From the NCBI RefSeq assembly GCF_013391635.1, contig NZ_JACAWU010000001.1, forward strand, positions 124,001-188,000: a DNA stretch of 64,000 nt, read 5' to 3'. A program made the translations under genes and the position numbers. The stretch comes from Natronomonas gomsonensis. Its GTDB lineage: Archaea; Halobacteriota; Halobacteria; Halobacteriales; Haloarculaceae. The notes beneath the pieces were generated by a model, which did no database searches, was not told the DNA's origin, and was given only the letters and a program-made list of their open reading frames with translations. Below, piece by piece: positions 16,317-23,509 of this stretch. Position 1 is the stretch's first letter. Each line of letters begins with the position of its first letter.

Positions 16317-16633
16317 CAGTACCCCGTGGCGGCCTCTACCGCCGACTCGAAGAGCGACCAGCCAACAGCGCCGGCACCGACTGCGAGCAGGCCGTAGAGG
16401 ATGATTTCGTTGGCCTGTGCATCGCGCTCTGCGGCTGCTGCTTGTCGCTCGGCTGCTGCTGCTCGTCGGTACTGGTACACCTCGATTGGGTCGGCCTCGA
16501 TGTCCGGGTGCTGCTCGATTGCTGCTGGTCGGGGGGTCTCTACCCCTTCGAGCAACCACTCGGCAGGGGGTTGATCGCCCCCTTCGTCGCTGGTCTGTGC
16601 TTGGTCGTCCGCCGTGGGTTCGTCCTGACCCAT
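16316..16633 (-). CDS. First gene of the structural operon, tail-anchored membrane protein
   Basis: 105 residues: acidic, glutamine-rich N-terminus, a helix of repeated alanine/arginine/glutamate (R-R-A-A-A-A-E-R-Q-A-A-A-A-E-R), and one C-terminal membrane segment (about 78-95). The TATA-like element at 16653-16662 lies about 25 bp before the ATG, so the transcript starts almost at the start codon. Probably a virion membrane protein. Confidence 0.65.
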   Translation of the reverse strand: MGQDEPTADDQAQTSDEGGDQPPAEWLLEGVETPRPAAIEQHPDIEADPIEVYQYRRAAAAERQAAAAERDAQANEIILYGLLAVGAGAVGWSLFESAVEAATGY

Positions 16634-16652
16634 ACGAGAGCCACAGAGAGGG

Positions 16653-16662
16653 CCGATAATGG
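16653..16662 (-). promoter_or_regulatory. Promoter of the provirus structural operon
   Basis: On the minus strand CCATTATCGG about 25 bp before the first ATG of the leftward operon. A perfect palindrome (16701-16714) sits 40-50 bp further upstream. Confidence 0.4.
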
Positions 16663-16700
16663 GCGAGTCGCCTACCCCTGAATTACCTCCAGACTCGTCC

Positions 16701-16714
16701 GGGGACTAGTCCCC
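16701..16714. promoter_or_regulatory. 14-bp perfect palindrome in the divergent promoter region
   Basis: GGGGACTAGTCCCC lies between the leftward structural operon and the rightward AbrB-like gene. Perfect symmetry and position suggest an operator, possibly for the AbrB-like protein. Confidence 0.45.
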
Positions 16715-16720
16715 TGATTC

Positions 16721-16740
16721 CACCGGAGACGGCCCCGGTG
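16721..16740. promoter_or_regulatory. Inverted repeat next to the AbrB-like gene's TATA box
   Basis: CACCGG, eight bases, CCGGTG. It ends at the likely TATA box (16739-16747) of the gene at 16772, so a bound protein would block TBP/TFB. Candidate autoregulatory operator. Confidence 0.4.
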
Positions 16741-16771
16741 TTAAGACGGTAGAGGTCACAGGGGTTCGTGT

Positions 16772-16999
16772 ATGGCGACGACAGAAGCAGACAGGTTGGT
16801 TGCGGCGCTTCAGGCGCCCGATGATGCTGATTTGACCCCTCTCGGGCCGGTCAAAGTTGGGAATCGCTCCGGGTCGCTCACCGTCTCACTCCCCAAGCGA
16901 ACGGCGAAAGGCTCGGGAGTCGAGCAGGGCGACCGAATGAACGTGTATCACGACCCCCTGAGCGGGGCGTTCGTGTACGTTCCAGAAAACAGGCAGTAG
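16772..16999 (+). CDS. AbrB/SpoVT-like DNA-binding protein
   Basis: 75 residues. The central V-K-V-G-N-R-S-G-S-L-T-V-S-L-P-K-R and later G-D-R-M-N-V-Y follow the swapped-hairpin AbrB pattern (x-V-x-x-x-G-x-x-x-I-x-I-P-x..., then G-D-x-V). Transcribed away from the structural operon across a 138-bp region with two symmetric elements, so it probably controls that operon and itself, like a lysogeny or timing regulator. That role is inferred from position. Confidence 0.7.
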   Translation: MATTEADRLVAALQAPDDADLTPLGPVKVGNRSGSLTVSLPKRTAKGSGVEQGDRMNVYHDPLSGAFVYVPENRQ

Positions 17000-17003
17000 C
17001 GGA

Positions 17004-17111
17004 CTACTTGTACGCCTCGCCTTCGTCGGGGTGGTCAGCGTTACGGACGTGTTGGTTGTGTTCTCTGTAGTCCTCGCTTTCGTAGTGGCAGCCGAGGCAA
17101 ACCACTGTCAT
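17004..17111 (-). CDS. C2H2-like zinc-finger microprotein
   Basis: 35 residues. C5-x2-C8 and H18-x2-H21 (plus H27) fit a small zinc finger of the kind common among haloarchaeal microproteins. Its ATG overlaps the stop of the upstream gene (ATGA at 17108-17111), so it is the third gene of a coupled chain starting with the RHH regulator. Function unknown; DNA or protein binding likely. Confidence 0.6.
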   Translation of the reverse strand: MTVVCLGCHYESEDYREHNQHVRNADHPDEGEAYK

Positions 17112-17386
17112 AGGCTAATTGTATCCACTTCAGATTGCTTTGGCGAACCCCCCCACCCTCCATGTTTAATATAATCTCTCCATTTAATTTGAGATATGCA
17201 TTCGACGGTTTTAGCCCAAAGCACGGTAGAATACCCATTTTCTTGGGATTTTGCACCGCCAGTTTTTGTGCTAGCGTTTTCTATTGTGTTGATTTTTGAT
17301 TTGTATCGGAGGGGCCTTCTCCCGTCTTTACCGAAACACAGCAGCCAGAGTAATCGGTAGATATCGCCCATGAGTAGACCGCTCAT
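17108..17386 (-). CDS. AT-rich hypothetical protein in a coupled chain
   Basis: 92 residues from ATG 17386, overlapping the previous stop by four bases, with its own stop overlapping the next ATG by four. Coupling at both ends is the main evidence that it is real, because its base composition is AT-rich and unlike the genes around it. Hydrophobic N-terminus (M-S-G-L-L-M-G-D-I-Y-R-L-L-W-L-L), basic middle, aromatic C-terminus. Not recognised. Confidence 0.5.
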   Translation of the reverse strand: MSGLLMGDIYRLLWLLCFGKDGRRPLRYKSKINTIENASTKTGGAKSQENGYSTVLWAKTVECISQIKWRDYIKHGGWGGSPKQSEVDTISL

Positions 17387-17988
17387 ACAGATGTACCTCC
17401 GTCGTCCCAGACGGCTTCGGCAGTAGCCCACGCGGCAGCTCCGAAAGGGACGTTGACCCGGCCGTGCTGGTACTTTTGAATGGTTTTCTGTTCCTCGGGA
17501 ATGTCGTCCTGCGAGGGGAGCGGGCCGTCGTATCCGAGTTGTTCGACTTCCTCCTCGGTCTGCTGGCGGGCTTCTTCGACTTCTGCGACCGTCCGGCGGT
17601 GAACGGTGATGTAGCCACCACGAACGGTGATGAAGCCCTCTCGGTCAAGTGGCCGGAGCAGGCGACTCGATACCTGCGATTTCTTGGTGTTCTGTGTGTG
17701 GAGTGTAGCGCGGGCCTCCTCGACGGTGACACGGCGGACACCTCGTGGGTGGTCACTGACTTCTAACAGCGCCTCGAAGGTTTCGCGGAGTTCGGGGTGT
17801 TCGGGCTTGTAGAGGTCGGCGTGGTCAGCGCCGTCGTCGTACTCCTCGATGACTTCCTGAAGCGTCTGCCGGATGAGTTCAGCCCGGCTCATGTCGCGGT
17901 CGGCGGCGACCTCGTCGAGTGCCTCGATATCGACACCGCCGGGGTTGAACGACACCCGCGAAGGGTTCGAGTTGATTTGCTTGCTCAT
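17383..17988 (-). CDS. Ribbon-helix-helix / winged-helix regulator
   Basis: 201 residues from ATG 17988; upstream in-frame sequence to 18333 is non-coding in character. Residues 8-50 read as an RHH domain (R-V-S-F-N, then A-L-D-E-V-A, R-D-M-S-R-A-E-L-I-R-Q-T-L-Q-E-V-I). Residues 80-135 look like a winged helix, with K-K-S-Q-V-S-S-R-L-L-R-P-L-D-R-E-G-F-I-T-V-R-G-G. A C-terminal region has E-E-Q-K-T-I-Q-K-Y-Q-H-G-R. The promoter carries tandem and inverted GATTACGTCCGT units, which fits autoregulation. First gene of a three-gene chain. Confidence 0.7.
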   Translation of the reverse strand: MSKQINSNPSRVSFNPGGVDIEALDEVAADRDMSRAELIRQTLQEVIEEYDDGADHADLYKPEHPELRETFEALLEVSDHPRGVRRVTVEEARATLHTQNTKKSQVSSRLLRPLDREGFITVRGGYITVHRRTVAEVEEARQQTEEEVEQLGYDGPLPSQDDIPEEQKTIQKYQHGRVNVPFGAAAWATAEAVWDDGGTSV

Positions 17989-18005
17989 GCCGACCACCCT
18001 GGAGT

Positions 18006-18043
18006 GATTACGTCCGTGATTACGTCCGTAATCGTGGGACGGC
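18006..18043. promoter_or_regulatory. Tandem/inverted operator upstream of the RHH regulator
   Basis: GATTACGTCCGT is repeated head-to-tail at 18006-18017 and 18018-18029; the second copy continues into GTAATC, giving the inverted repeat GATTAC-GTCC-GTAATC at 18018-18033. CGTGGGACGGC follows at 18033-18043. It begins 18 bp before the ATG at 17988, where an autorepressor would bind. Confidence 0.5.
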
Positions 18044-18124
18044 GCCGAGACAGGCAACTCGTAGTCACGACCCCCCGGTGCGGTGGAAAAGGCGGCTTCG
18101 TGCGCGGGTGGGCGTGCGCGGTAC

Positions 18125-18496
18125 TCACCGATGCTCACCTCGTCGTCGGCCGCCGTCGGCCACCGCTCGCTCAACATGCTGGTCAGCCGCGTCCATCTCG
18201 TCAGCGATGTGGACGATCTCGCCGGCGGCGTCCTCGATGCCGATGAACTCGGCTTTCCTGACGGCGCAGAGGTGGGCACACGGTCCGTCGTGGAACTGGT
18301 AGCCGGAGCAGTCACACTCTCCGACGTATCCACGGTTCTCGTGCCGCAGAGTGACGATATGGGCGTCGTCGCCGTCTGGAAGGTGCACGCCCCACTGCTC
18401 CCACGTGAGGCGTGCGAGAGTGCCGTTCAGTGGGTCGGCGCGGGTCCATGAGTCTGTACCCTCGTCGCGTTCGGCTTCGAAGTTGAGGGACCTCAT
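18125..18496 (-). CDS. SWIM zinc-finger protein
   Basis: 123 residues from ATG 18496. The motif C-D-C-S-G-Y-Q-F-H-D-G-P-C-A-H (near 59-75) is the C-x-C-x(n)-C-x-H signature of SWIM zinc fingers. The N-terminal part includes an aromatic segment (W-E-Q-W-G-V-H-L-P). SWIM proteins are frequent on haloarchaeal plasmids and proviruses and may bind DNA or proteins. ATG overlaps the stop of the upstream microprotein. Confidence 0.7.
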   Translation of the reverse strand: MRSLNFEAERDEGTDSWTRADPLNGTLARLTWEQWGVHLPDGDDAHIVTLRHENRGYVGECDCSGYQFHDGPCAHLCAVRKAEFIGIEDAAGEIVHIADEMDAADQHVERAVADGGRRRGEHR

Positions 18497-18603
18497 GGGC
18501 CGGAGTAGACACCTCCGAGCATCGCACCACATCGGGCACAGTAGAGTTGTCCGTGTTCGTCGCGCTTCGGGGTGGCCGCGTGCTCGCACCGGCAGTCGCT
18601 CAC
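18493..18603 (-). CDS. Zinc-ribbon microprotein
   Basis: 36 residues with GTG start at 18603. C-R-C-E-H near the N-terminus and C-A-R-C-G in the middle give a four-ligand zinc site. Its TGA overlaps the SWIM gene's ATG. The minus-strand TATA-like GGTTTTTCG at 18625-18633 is about 26 bp upstream, which supports the GTG. Function unknown. Confidence 0.6.
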   Translation of the reverse strand: MSDCRCEHAATPKRDEHGQLYCARCGAMLGGVYSGP

Positions 18604-18632
18604 GCTGAAACACCCCCGTTCCTTCGAAAAAC

Positions 18633-18643
18633 CGTGGGACGGC
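18633..18643. promoter_or_regulatory. Shared 11-bp element upstream of the SWIM operon
   Basis: CGTGGGACGGC, identical to 18033-18043 upstream of the RHH operon. Here it abuts the TATA-like element, so both right-end operons could answer to one regulator. Confidence 0.4.
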
Positions 18644-18776
18644 AAGGGCCGGAAGAGGTCCCCGCGTGAACTCTCTCAGAGAGCGGTGTTTTTTCCGACT
18701 GTCGAGAATCGATAATTGGTCTTAACCGTAAGTAGCGGTCGTAACGCTGGACCTTCGGAAAGTGTGAGAAATTAGA

Positions 18777-18848
18777 TGGACTCGCCGGGATTTGAACCCG
18801 GGGCCTCTTCCTTGCGAAGGAAGCGATCTGCCGCTGATCTACGAGCCC
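18777..18848 (-). tRNA. tRNA-Ala (CGC)
   Basis: 72 nt. Acceptor stem begins GGGCTCG and ends CGAGTCC with discriminator A; anticodon arm CTTCC-TTCGCAA-GGAAG gives anticodon CGC; T arm has TTCAAAT. No intron. The 3' end faces the provirus, as expected if the element integrated there, but no second copy of the 3' end was found in the window. Confidence 0.95.
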
Positions 18849-18992
18849 TCGACAGTCGGTTATCGGTTCGGTCGTTTGTACCTTCTGTTTCGCACTCGGG
18901 AAAGCGACCGGGAGCGGTCGCGCGTGAGTGCTGCGGCGGGCGGTGGGGGAAGACGCGTGCCGTCTTCCGACCCTCGCGAACGGGAGTTCGCG

Positions 18993-19301
18993 TTAGTCCT
19001 CGAGGACGATCTCGATGGAGACGTCGTTCGGGACCTGAATCCGCATCAGCTGGCGGAGCGCGCGTTCGTCGGCGTCGATGTCGATGAGCCGTTTGTGGAC
19101 GCGCATCTCCCAGTGTTCCCACGTCGCGGTCCCCTCTCCGTCGGGGGACTTACGCGCCGGGATTTCCAGCTTCTTCGTCGGCAGCGGGACCGGTCCCGAC
19201 AGCGTCACGCCGGTTTTGTCGGCGATTTCGCGAACGTCGTCGCAGATGTCGTCGAGGTCCTCGGGTGCCGTGCCCGCGAGGCGAACGCGTGCCTGTTGCA
19301 T
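18993..19301 (-). CDS. rps10: 30S ribosomal protein S10 (uS10)
   Basis: 102 residues, standard length. Recognisable by Q-Q-A-R-V-R-L-A-G at the start, S-G-P-V-P-L-P-T-K in the middle and H-K-R-L-I-D-I-D followed by V-S-I-E-I at the end. Part of the small-subunit head; contacts elongation factors. It follows EF-1alpha after three bases, the conserved archaeal tuf-rps10 pair. Confidence 0.97.
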   Translation of the reverse strand: MQQARVRLAGTAPEDLDDICDDVREIADKTGVTLSGPVPLPTKKLEIPARKSPDGEGTATWEHWEMRVHKRLIDIDADERALRQLMRIQVPNDVSIEIVLED

Positions 19302-19304
19302 GCG

Positions 19305-20570
19305 TTATCGCTCGTTGACGCTGAGGACCTTGCCGGCCGCGACGGTCTGACCCATGTCGCGGATGGCGAAGCTGCCCAGCTCGGGAATCTCGTTCGAGGA
19401 CTCGATGCTGAGCGGCTTCTGCGGTCGGACGGTGACGACGGCAGCGTCGCCGGACTGGATGAAGTCCGGGTTCTCCTCGGCGACCTCGCCGGAGGAGGGG
19501 TCGATCTTCTTGTCGATGGACTCGATGGTACACGCGACCTGCGCCGTGTGGGCGTGGAAGACCGGCGTGTAGCCAGCGGTGATGACCGAGGGGTGCTGCA
19601 TGACGACGACCTGTGCCTGGAAGGTCTCGGCGACCGTCGGCGGGTCGTCGGCGGGGCCACAGACGTCACCGCGTCGGATGTCGTCCTTGCCGACGCCGCG
19701 GACGTTGAATCCGACGTTGTCGCCGGGGCCGGCCTCGGGGACTTCCTCGTGGTGCATTTCGATGGTCTTGACCTCTCCGCCAGCGTCGCTCGGCTGGAAG
19801 GAGACGTTGTCGCCCGTGTTCAGCATCCCCGTCTCGACACGGCCGACCGGGACCGTACCGATACCGGAGATGGTGTAAACGTCCTGAATGGGCAGTCGCA
19901 GCGGCGCGTCCGTCGGCGGCTGCGGCTCCGGCAGGTCGTTGAGGGCCTCGAGCAGGGTCGGGCCATCGTACCACGGCGTGTTCTCCGATTCCTCGGAGAC
20001 GTTGTCGCCCTCGAACGCCGAGGTCGGGATGTACTTGGCGTCGTCGGTGTTGAAGCGAACCTGCTGGAGCAGCTGGTTGACCTCGTCGACGACGGCCTTG
20101 TACTTGCTCTCGTCGTAGTCGACGAGGTCCATCTTGTTGACCGCGATGATGAGCTCGTCGATACCCAGCGTCCGGGCCAGGAAGACGTGCTCTTGGGTCT
20201 GCGGCTGGACACCGTCGTCGGCTGCGACGACGAGCACCGCGTTGTCGGCCTGGCTCGCGCCAGTAATCATGTTCTTGACGAAGTCGCGGTGACCCGGACA
20301 GTCGACGATGGTGAAGTAGTACTCGTCGGTGTCGAACTCCTGGTGGGCGATGTCGATGGTTACACCGCGCTCTCGCTCCTCGGCGAGGTTGTCCATGACG
20401 TAGGCGAACTCGAAGCCGCCTTTGCCCTTCTCTTCGGCTTCCTCTCGGTACTGTTCGATGACGTGCTCGGGGACGCTCCCGGTCTCGAAGAGGAGCCGCC
20501 CGACCATCGTACTCTTTCCGTGGTCGACGTGGCCGATGACGGCCAAGTTCTGGTGTGGTTTGTCGCTCAT
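19305..20570 (-). CDS. tuf: Translation elongation factor EF-1alpha
   Basis: 421 residues from ATG 20570; an in-frame extension to 20804 has no conserved sequence. GTPase motifs are present: G-H-V-D-H-G-K-S-T near residue 13, D-C-P-G-H, and N-K-M-D. Domains 2 and 3 follow. Delivers aminoacyl-tRNA to the ribosome. A TATA-like element lies near 20622-20631. Cotranscribed with rps10. Confidence 0.97.
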   Translation of the reverse strand: MSDKPHQNLAVIGHVDHGKSTMVGRLLFETGSVPEHVIEQYREEAEEKGKGGFEFAYVMDNLAEERERGVTIDIAHQEFDTDEYYFTIVDCPGHRDFVKNMITGASQADNAVLVVAADDGVQPQTQEHVFLARTLGIDELIIAVNKMDLVDYDESKYKAVVDEVNQLLQQVRFNTDDAKYIPTSAFEGDNVSEESENTPWYDGPTLLEALNDLPEPQPPTDAPLRLPIQDVYTISGIGTVPVGRVETGMLNTGDNVSFQPSDAGGEVKTIEMHHEEVPEAGPGDNVGFNVRGVGKDDIRRGDVCGPADDPPTVAETFQAQVVVMQHPSVITAGYTPVFHAHTAQVACTIESIDKKIDPSSGEVAEENPDFIQSGDAAVVTVRPQKPLSIESSNEIPELGSFAIRDMGQTVAAGKVLSVNER

Positions 20571-20736
20571 TGTGGTCTCACGCGCAGAGGCGCTATATCG
20601 GAGTCTTTTGTCGGTGCCCCGTAAAACGATTTCGAAAGGGATTCCGCCGAAACCGGGCGCGTCGGGCGGTTTGCGAGGTGATGACACGGGAACAGTCAGC
20701 GGGAGTGTTAGCGGGGAACGCCGCCGTCCAAGAGGG

Positions 20737-21684
20737 TCACTCCACGGGCGGGAGCCGCCCGATATCGGCCAGGACGGCGCTGGCCGTCTCCGGGCCGCCT
20801 GCACCGCGTCCCGAGATATTCAGCCGGCCGGCGTGGTTCGTCTCCAACTGGACGATGTTGAGCGTCCCCGAGACGGCGAGCGTCCCGTTTTCCGGCACCA
20901 GTCGCGGCCCGACCCGAACCTCGCCGTCGGCGACTTCCCCGATGAGTCGGATGGTCCGGCCGTCCTCGGCGGCGAGTTCGAGTGCGCTTCCGGGCAAATC
21001 GGCGATGCCCTCGACCTCGGCGTCTTCGAGCGTGTAGGTGTCGTCGTACAGCACGTTCGCGAGGATGACGCACTTCAGGGCGGCGTCGGTCCCCTCTACG
21101 TCGAAGGTGGGGTCGGCCTCGGCGACGCCGAGATCCTGTGCTTCCGCGAGAACGTGCTCGTATCCCAGTCCCTCTGCGGCCATCCGGGTGAGGATGAAGT
21201 TCGCCGTCCCGTTGAGGACGCCGCGTGCGGCGGTCACCTGCCCGTTGAGGTCGTCGATAGTCGACAGAATCGGAATCGCACCGCCGACGGCGGCCTCGAA
21301 CAGCACCGACCCCTTCGAGTCGGCCTCCAAACTGCGAACCTCGTCGTAGCGTTCGGCGACCGGCCCCTTGTTCGCCAACACGACGTGGCGGTCCCGTTCG
21401 AGCGCGCGCTCGACGTGTGAAAAGCCCGGTTCGGCGTCGCCGAGCGTCGTCGGCGTCGCCTCGACGAGGGCGTCGTAGTCGGCTTCCAGCGCGTCCGCAG
21501 GGTCCTGATTGCCGACGACGCCGCGGCTTCGCTTTCGGGCGAGGACGTCCTCGGCATCGAGGCCTTCGTCGTCGACGGCCGCCGTCGAGGAGTCCGCGAC
21601 CGCGACGACCTCGTGGCCGTACTCGCCGGCCAACTCCACCACGGAGGAACCGACGGCGCCGGCACCCATCACGGCCAGTCTCAT
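20737..21684 (-). CDS. hom: Homoserine dehydrogenase
   Basis: 315 residues. N-terminal Rossmann fold with M-G-A-G-A-V-G-S-S; the dimerisation and catalytic domain contains the family signature around residues 165-205 ([24 protein letters not shown]). Reduces aspartate semialdehyde to homoserine, leading to threonine and methionine. It has no C-terminal ACT domain; the ACT protein encoded just upstream with a four-base overlap (21681-21684) probably supplies the regulation. Confidence 0.95.
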   Translation of the reverse strand: MRLAVMGAGAVGSSVVELAGEYGHEVVAVADSSTAAVDDEGLDAEDVLARKRSRGVVGNQDPADALEADYDALVEATPTTLGDAEPGFSHVERALERDRHVVLANKGPVAERYDEVRSLEADSKGSVLFEAAVGGAIPILSTIDDLNGQVTAARGVLNGTANFILTRMAAEGLGYEHVLAEAQDLGVAEADPTFDVEGTDAALKCVILANVLYDDTYTLEDAEVEGIADLPGSALELAAEDGRTIRLIGEVADGEVRVGPRLVPENGTLAVSGTLNIVQLETNHAGRLNISGRGAGGPETASAVLADIGRLPPVE

Positions 21685-22205
21685 TGGGACCCCTCCGTCA
21701 GCGGTTCGATGACGCGCAGGTCCTTCTCCTCGGCGACCGCTCGGATAGTCGCGAGTGCGTCGTCGCTCTGCCCTTCGCTGGCGACGACGCGCAGGCGGGC
21801 GCTCGATGGCCCCTCAGTGCCCGCTGGCGCCGACAGCGACAGGTCCGCGACCGAAACCCCACCGCAGTCGTGGAACCGCCGGAGGGTATCAGAGAGGTCC
21901 GTCTCGACGAGGTGACCGACCAACACGACGGTCAACTCCTCGCTGTAACGCTCGGCACCCGCCTGAATGACGTTGACGCCCGCTTTCCGGAGCGAGTCGA
22001 CGATGACGTCGAACTGCGCCTGGGTCGCCTCGAGGTCGACCTCGACGGGGATGTGGCCCCGTGGTGTGAGGTTGCCGCGCTCGTGGAATATCGACAGCAG
22101 GTTCCCACCGTTGTCCGCGATGGGTTCGAGCGCGCCCAACAGCTCACCGGGTTCGTCGACGAGTTCGAGCCGAACCGTGTACGACCGTCTGTCTGCCTCG
22201 CTCAT
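21681..22205 (-). CDS. ACT-domain amino-acid-binding regulatory protein
   Basis: 174 residues from ATG 22205. A GGAGGTG ribosome site (22211-22217 on the minus strand) lies five bases upstream and decides this start over an upstream in-frame one. N-terminal ACT domain (R-L-E-L-V-D-E-P-G-E-L-L-G-A-L...G-G-N-L-L-S-I-F-H), second ACT-like half with L-V-G-H-L-V-E-T-D-L. Overlaps the homoserine dehydrogenase start, so it is likely the allosteric sensor (threonine or related amino acid) for it. Confidence 0.85.
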   Translation of the reverse strand: MSEADRRSYTVRLELVDEPGELLGALEPIADNGGNLLSIFHERGNLTPRGHIPVEVDLEATQAQFDVIVDSLRKAGVNVIQAGAERYSEELTVVLVGHLVETDLSDTLRRFHDCGGVSVADLSLSAPAGTEGPSSARLRVVASEGQSDDALATIRAVAEEKDLRVIEPLTEGSQ

Positions 22206-22292
22206 CGACTCACCTCCGAACGTTCGCTCATTACCTGCCACTCAACACCGCCGGCTATAAGAGCGCCGTCATTCGCAAGCGTGGCCGGTAGT

Positions 22293-22505
22293 TCACACCG
22301 GCAACAGTCGGTCGTACACCTCGTCGATGCGCTCGTTGTACGCCGCACCGTCGGCCGCCCCCCACGGGTTCCGCGAGAAGTAGTACATACAGGCCAGTAC
22401 GATACCCGTCGTGACCGCGAACTCCGGCAGGACAGCACTGACGAGAAACGACGACAACCCCGCCAACAGCGCCGCGATTACCACGTCGACCACCTGATAC
22501 GCCAT
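22293..22505 (-). CDS. Small haloarchaeal membrane protein
   Basis: 70 residues from ATG 22505 (ATG 22511 adds two). Two hydrophobic segments (about 5-25 and 30-42), then polar N-P-W-G-A-A-D-G-A-A-Y-N-E-R-I. Looks like a conserved haloarchaeal small membrane protein. Function unknown. Confidence 0.7.
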   Translation of the reverse strand: MAYQVVDVVIAALLAGLSSFLVSAVLPEFAVTTGIVLACMYYFSRNPWGAADGAAYNERIDEVYDRLLPV

Positions 22506-22592
22506 GGACATATCGAGGGGTACGCCGGCCGCCCTCTTCGGCGTGTCGCCGCGTATCCCCGTCGAGTTTCGAGTCTCGAAACTGGACGTGCG

Positions 22593-22600
22593 TTTATATA
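22593..22600 (+). promoter_or_regulatory. TATA box
   Basis: TTTATATA, a near-consensus archaeal box about 30 bp before the ATG at 22627. Confidence 0.6.
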
Positions 22601-22626
22601 CAATTATAAATAATTACCACGGAGCG

Positions 22627-23043
22627 ATGGACGAGAAGATTCCGGGCGTGGCCACCACAGCAGCAGTGACGGCGCTGGTCGCCGTCGTCACGACGGCCTC
22701 GGTGTTCGGCCCACAGACCGGGGCGGAACTGTACGGGGCGTTGCTCGTCTGGCCGCTCCCCGCGGCGACGGCGGTAGCCGTCGGCGTCGACGCACGACGA
22801 CTCTCTCGGTTCGCCGTCGTGTTCTGTGGCACCCTCGTCGGCCTGTCGCTGCTTTTCGGCACCATCGTCGGCTATCGAATGTTGGGCACGCTCATCGGGG
22901 TTCCGCCAAGCAGCGTCGGACTCAGCGTCAACCCAGTCATGACCGTACTGGTCGGCGGCGCTATCGTGTTGTCGTACTACGCCGTCTTCGAGTGGGGCGA
23001 CTCCGAACGAGGGGGTTCGGCGATCGACGGCGGCGACCACTAG
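22627..23043 (+). CDS. Four-helix membrane protein
   Basis: 138 residues from ATG 22627. The TATA box TTTATATA (22593-22600) is about 30 bp upstream and excludes the longer frame from 22504. Four hydrophobic segments (about 8-28, 35-52, 59-80, 100-120), short soluble ends. No family recognised. Confidence 0.75.
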   Translation: MDEKIPGVATTAAVTALVAVVTTASVFGPQTGAELYGALLVWPLPAATAVAVGVDARRLSRFAVVFCGTLVGLSLLFGTIVGYRMLGTLIGVPPSSVGLSVNPVMTVLVGGAIVLSYYAVFEWGDSERGGSAIDGGDH

Positions 23044-23085
23044 CGTCGGAGCGCCACCGAACGTCACGACTCGGACGGTCGGCTC

Positions 23086-23466
23086 TCAGGACGACTCGAC
23101 GACCCGGTGCCGACACGTCTCGAGGAACTCAAGCAGGTTCTGCCCGGAGTCACGCGAGAGGCTGATGAGAACACTCTCGGCGTCCGAGACGGGAAACTGG
23201 ATGACGAAGGCGTGTTCGTGGTAGTGGACGATTCCACGGCGCTCTCCGACCGGTTGGTCTTCGACACCCGGAGACGTATACGGGTCCTCCAGTCGAAACG
23301 TGTCGACGACATCACCGTAGGTCTCCCCGTCGTACCGTTCCCGGAGGTCCTCGCGAAGATAGTGGATATCGTGGCCGTCCTCCCGAATGACGACGACAGT
23401 CCGGAGGTCCGCTTCGATTCGGTCGTGGAGGAATTCCGTGACCCGCCGAGCAGCCTCGTGACCCAT
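23086..23466 (-). CDS. Conserved haloarchaeal protein (DUF7522-like)
   Basis: 126 residues, soluble. H-D-I-H-Y-L-R-E-D-L and H-Y-H-E-H-A-F-V-I-Q-F-P are the distinctive segments, and the whole resembles a small haloarchaeal family I recall as DUF7522. Longer overlapping frames on both strands are shadows. Located 44 bp from the EF-2 gene on the same strand. Function unknown. Confidence 0.75.
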   Translation of the reverse strand: MGHEAARRVTEFLHDRIEADLRTVVVIREDGHDIHYLREDLRERYDGETYGDVVDTFRLEDPYTSPGVEDQPVGERRGIVHYHEHAFVIQFPVSDAESVLISLSRDSGQNLLEFLETCRHRVVESS

Positions 23467-23509
23467 AAGCTACGCACGGCGAGACAGTACAAAAAATCCG
23501 GTGGAGTCG

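Larger units (their letters stand above)
4521..18776. mobile_element. Integrated halosphaerovirus-like (SH1-lineage) provirus, left limit uncertain
   Basis: Hallmarks are the packaging ATPase (12720-13541), two small major capsid proteins in the order VP7-like then VP4-like (11271-10054), and many small acidic or membrane virion proteins on one strand. This set defines the internal-membrane haloviruses of the SH1/HHIV-2 group and their proviruses. The right side abuts tRNA-Ala(CGC), whose 3' end faces the element. No copy of that tRNA end was found to the left, so the left boundary is given as the integrase but may lie further left or outside the window. No replication gene is recognised, so it may be defective or replicate by unrecognised proteins. 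Confidence 0.75.

Noticed and set aside
16317..16559. N-terminal extension of the 77-residue provirus gene
   Set aside because: The extension is the out-of-frame copy of the neighbouring gene; ATG 16316 overlaps the previous stop.
17041..17256. 71-codon minus-strand frame
   Set aside because: Overlaps two better-supported coupled genes in other frames and has no start context.
18125..18776. Left end of tRNA-Ala as proof of provirus attachment
   Set aside because: Only one copy of the tRNA end is visible, so attachment there is likely but not shown.
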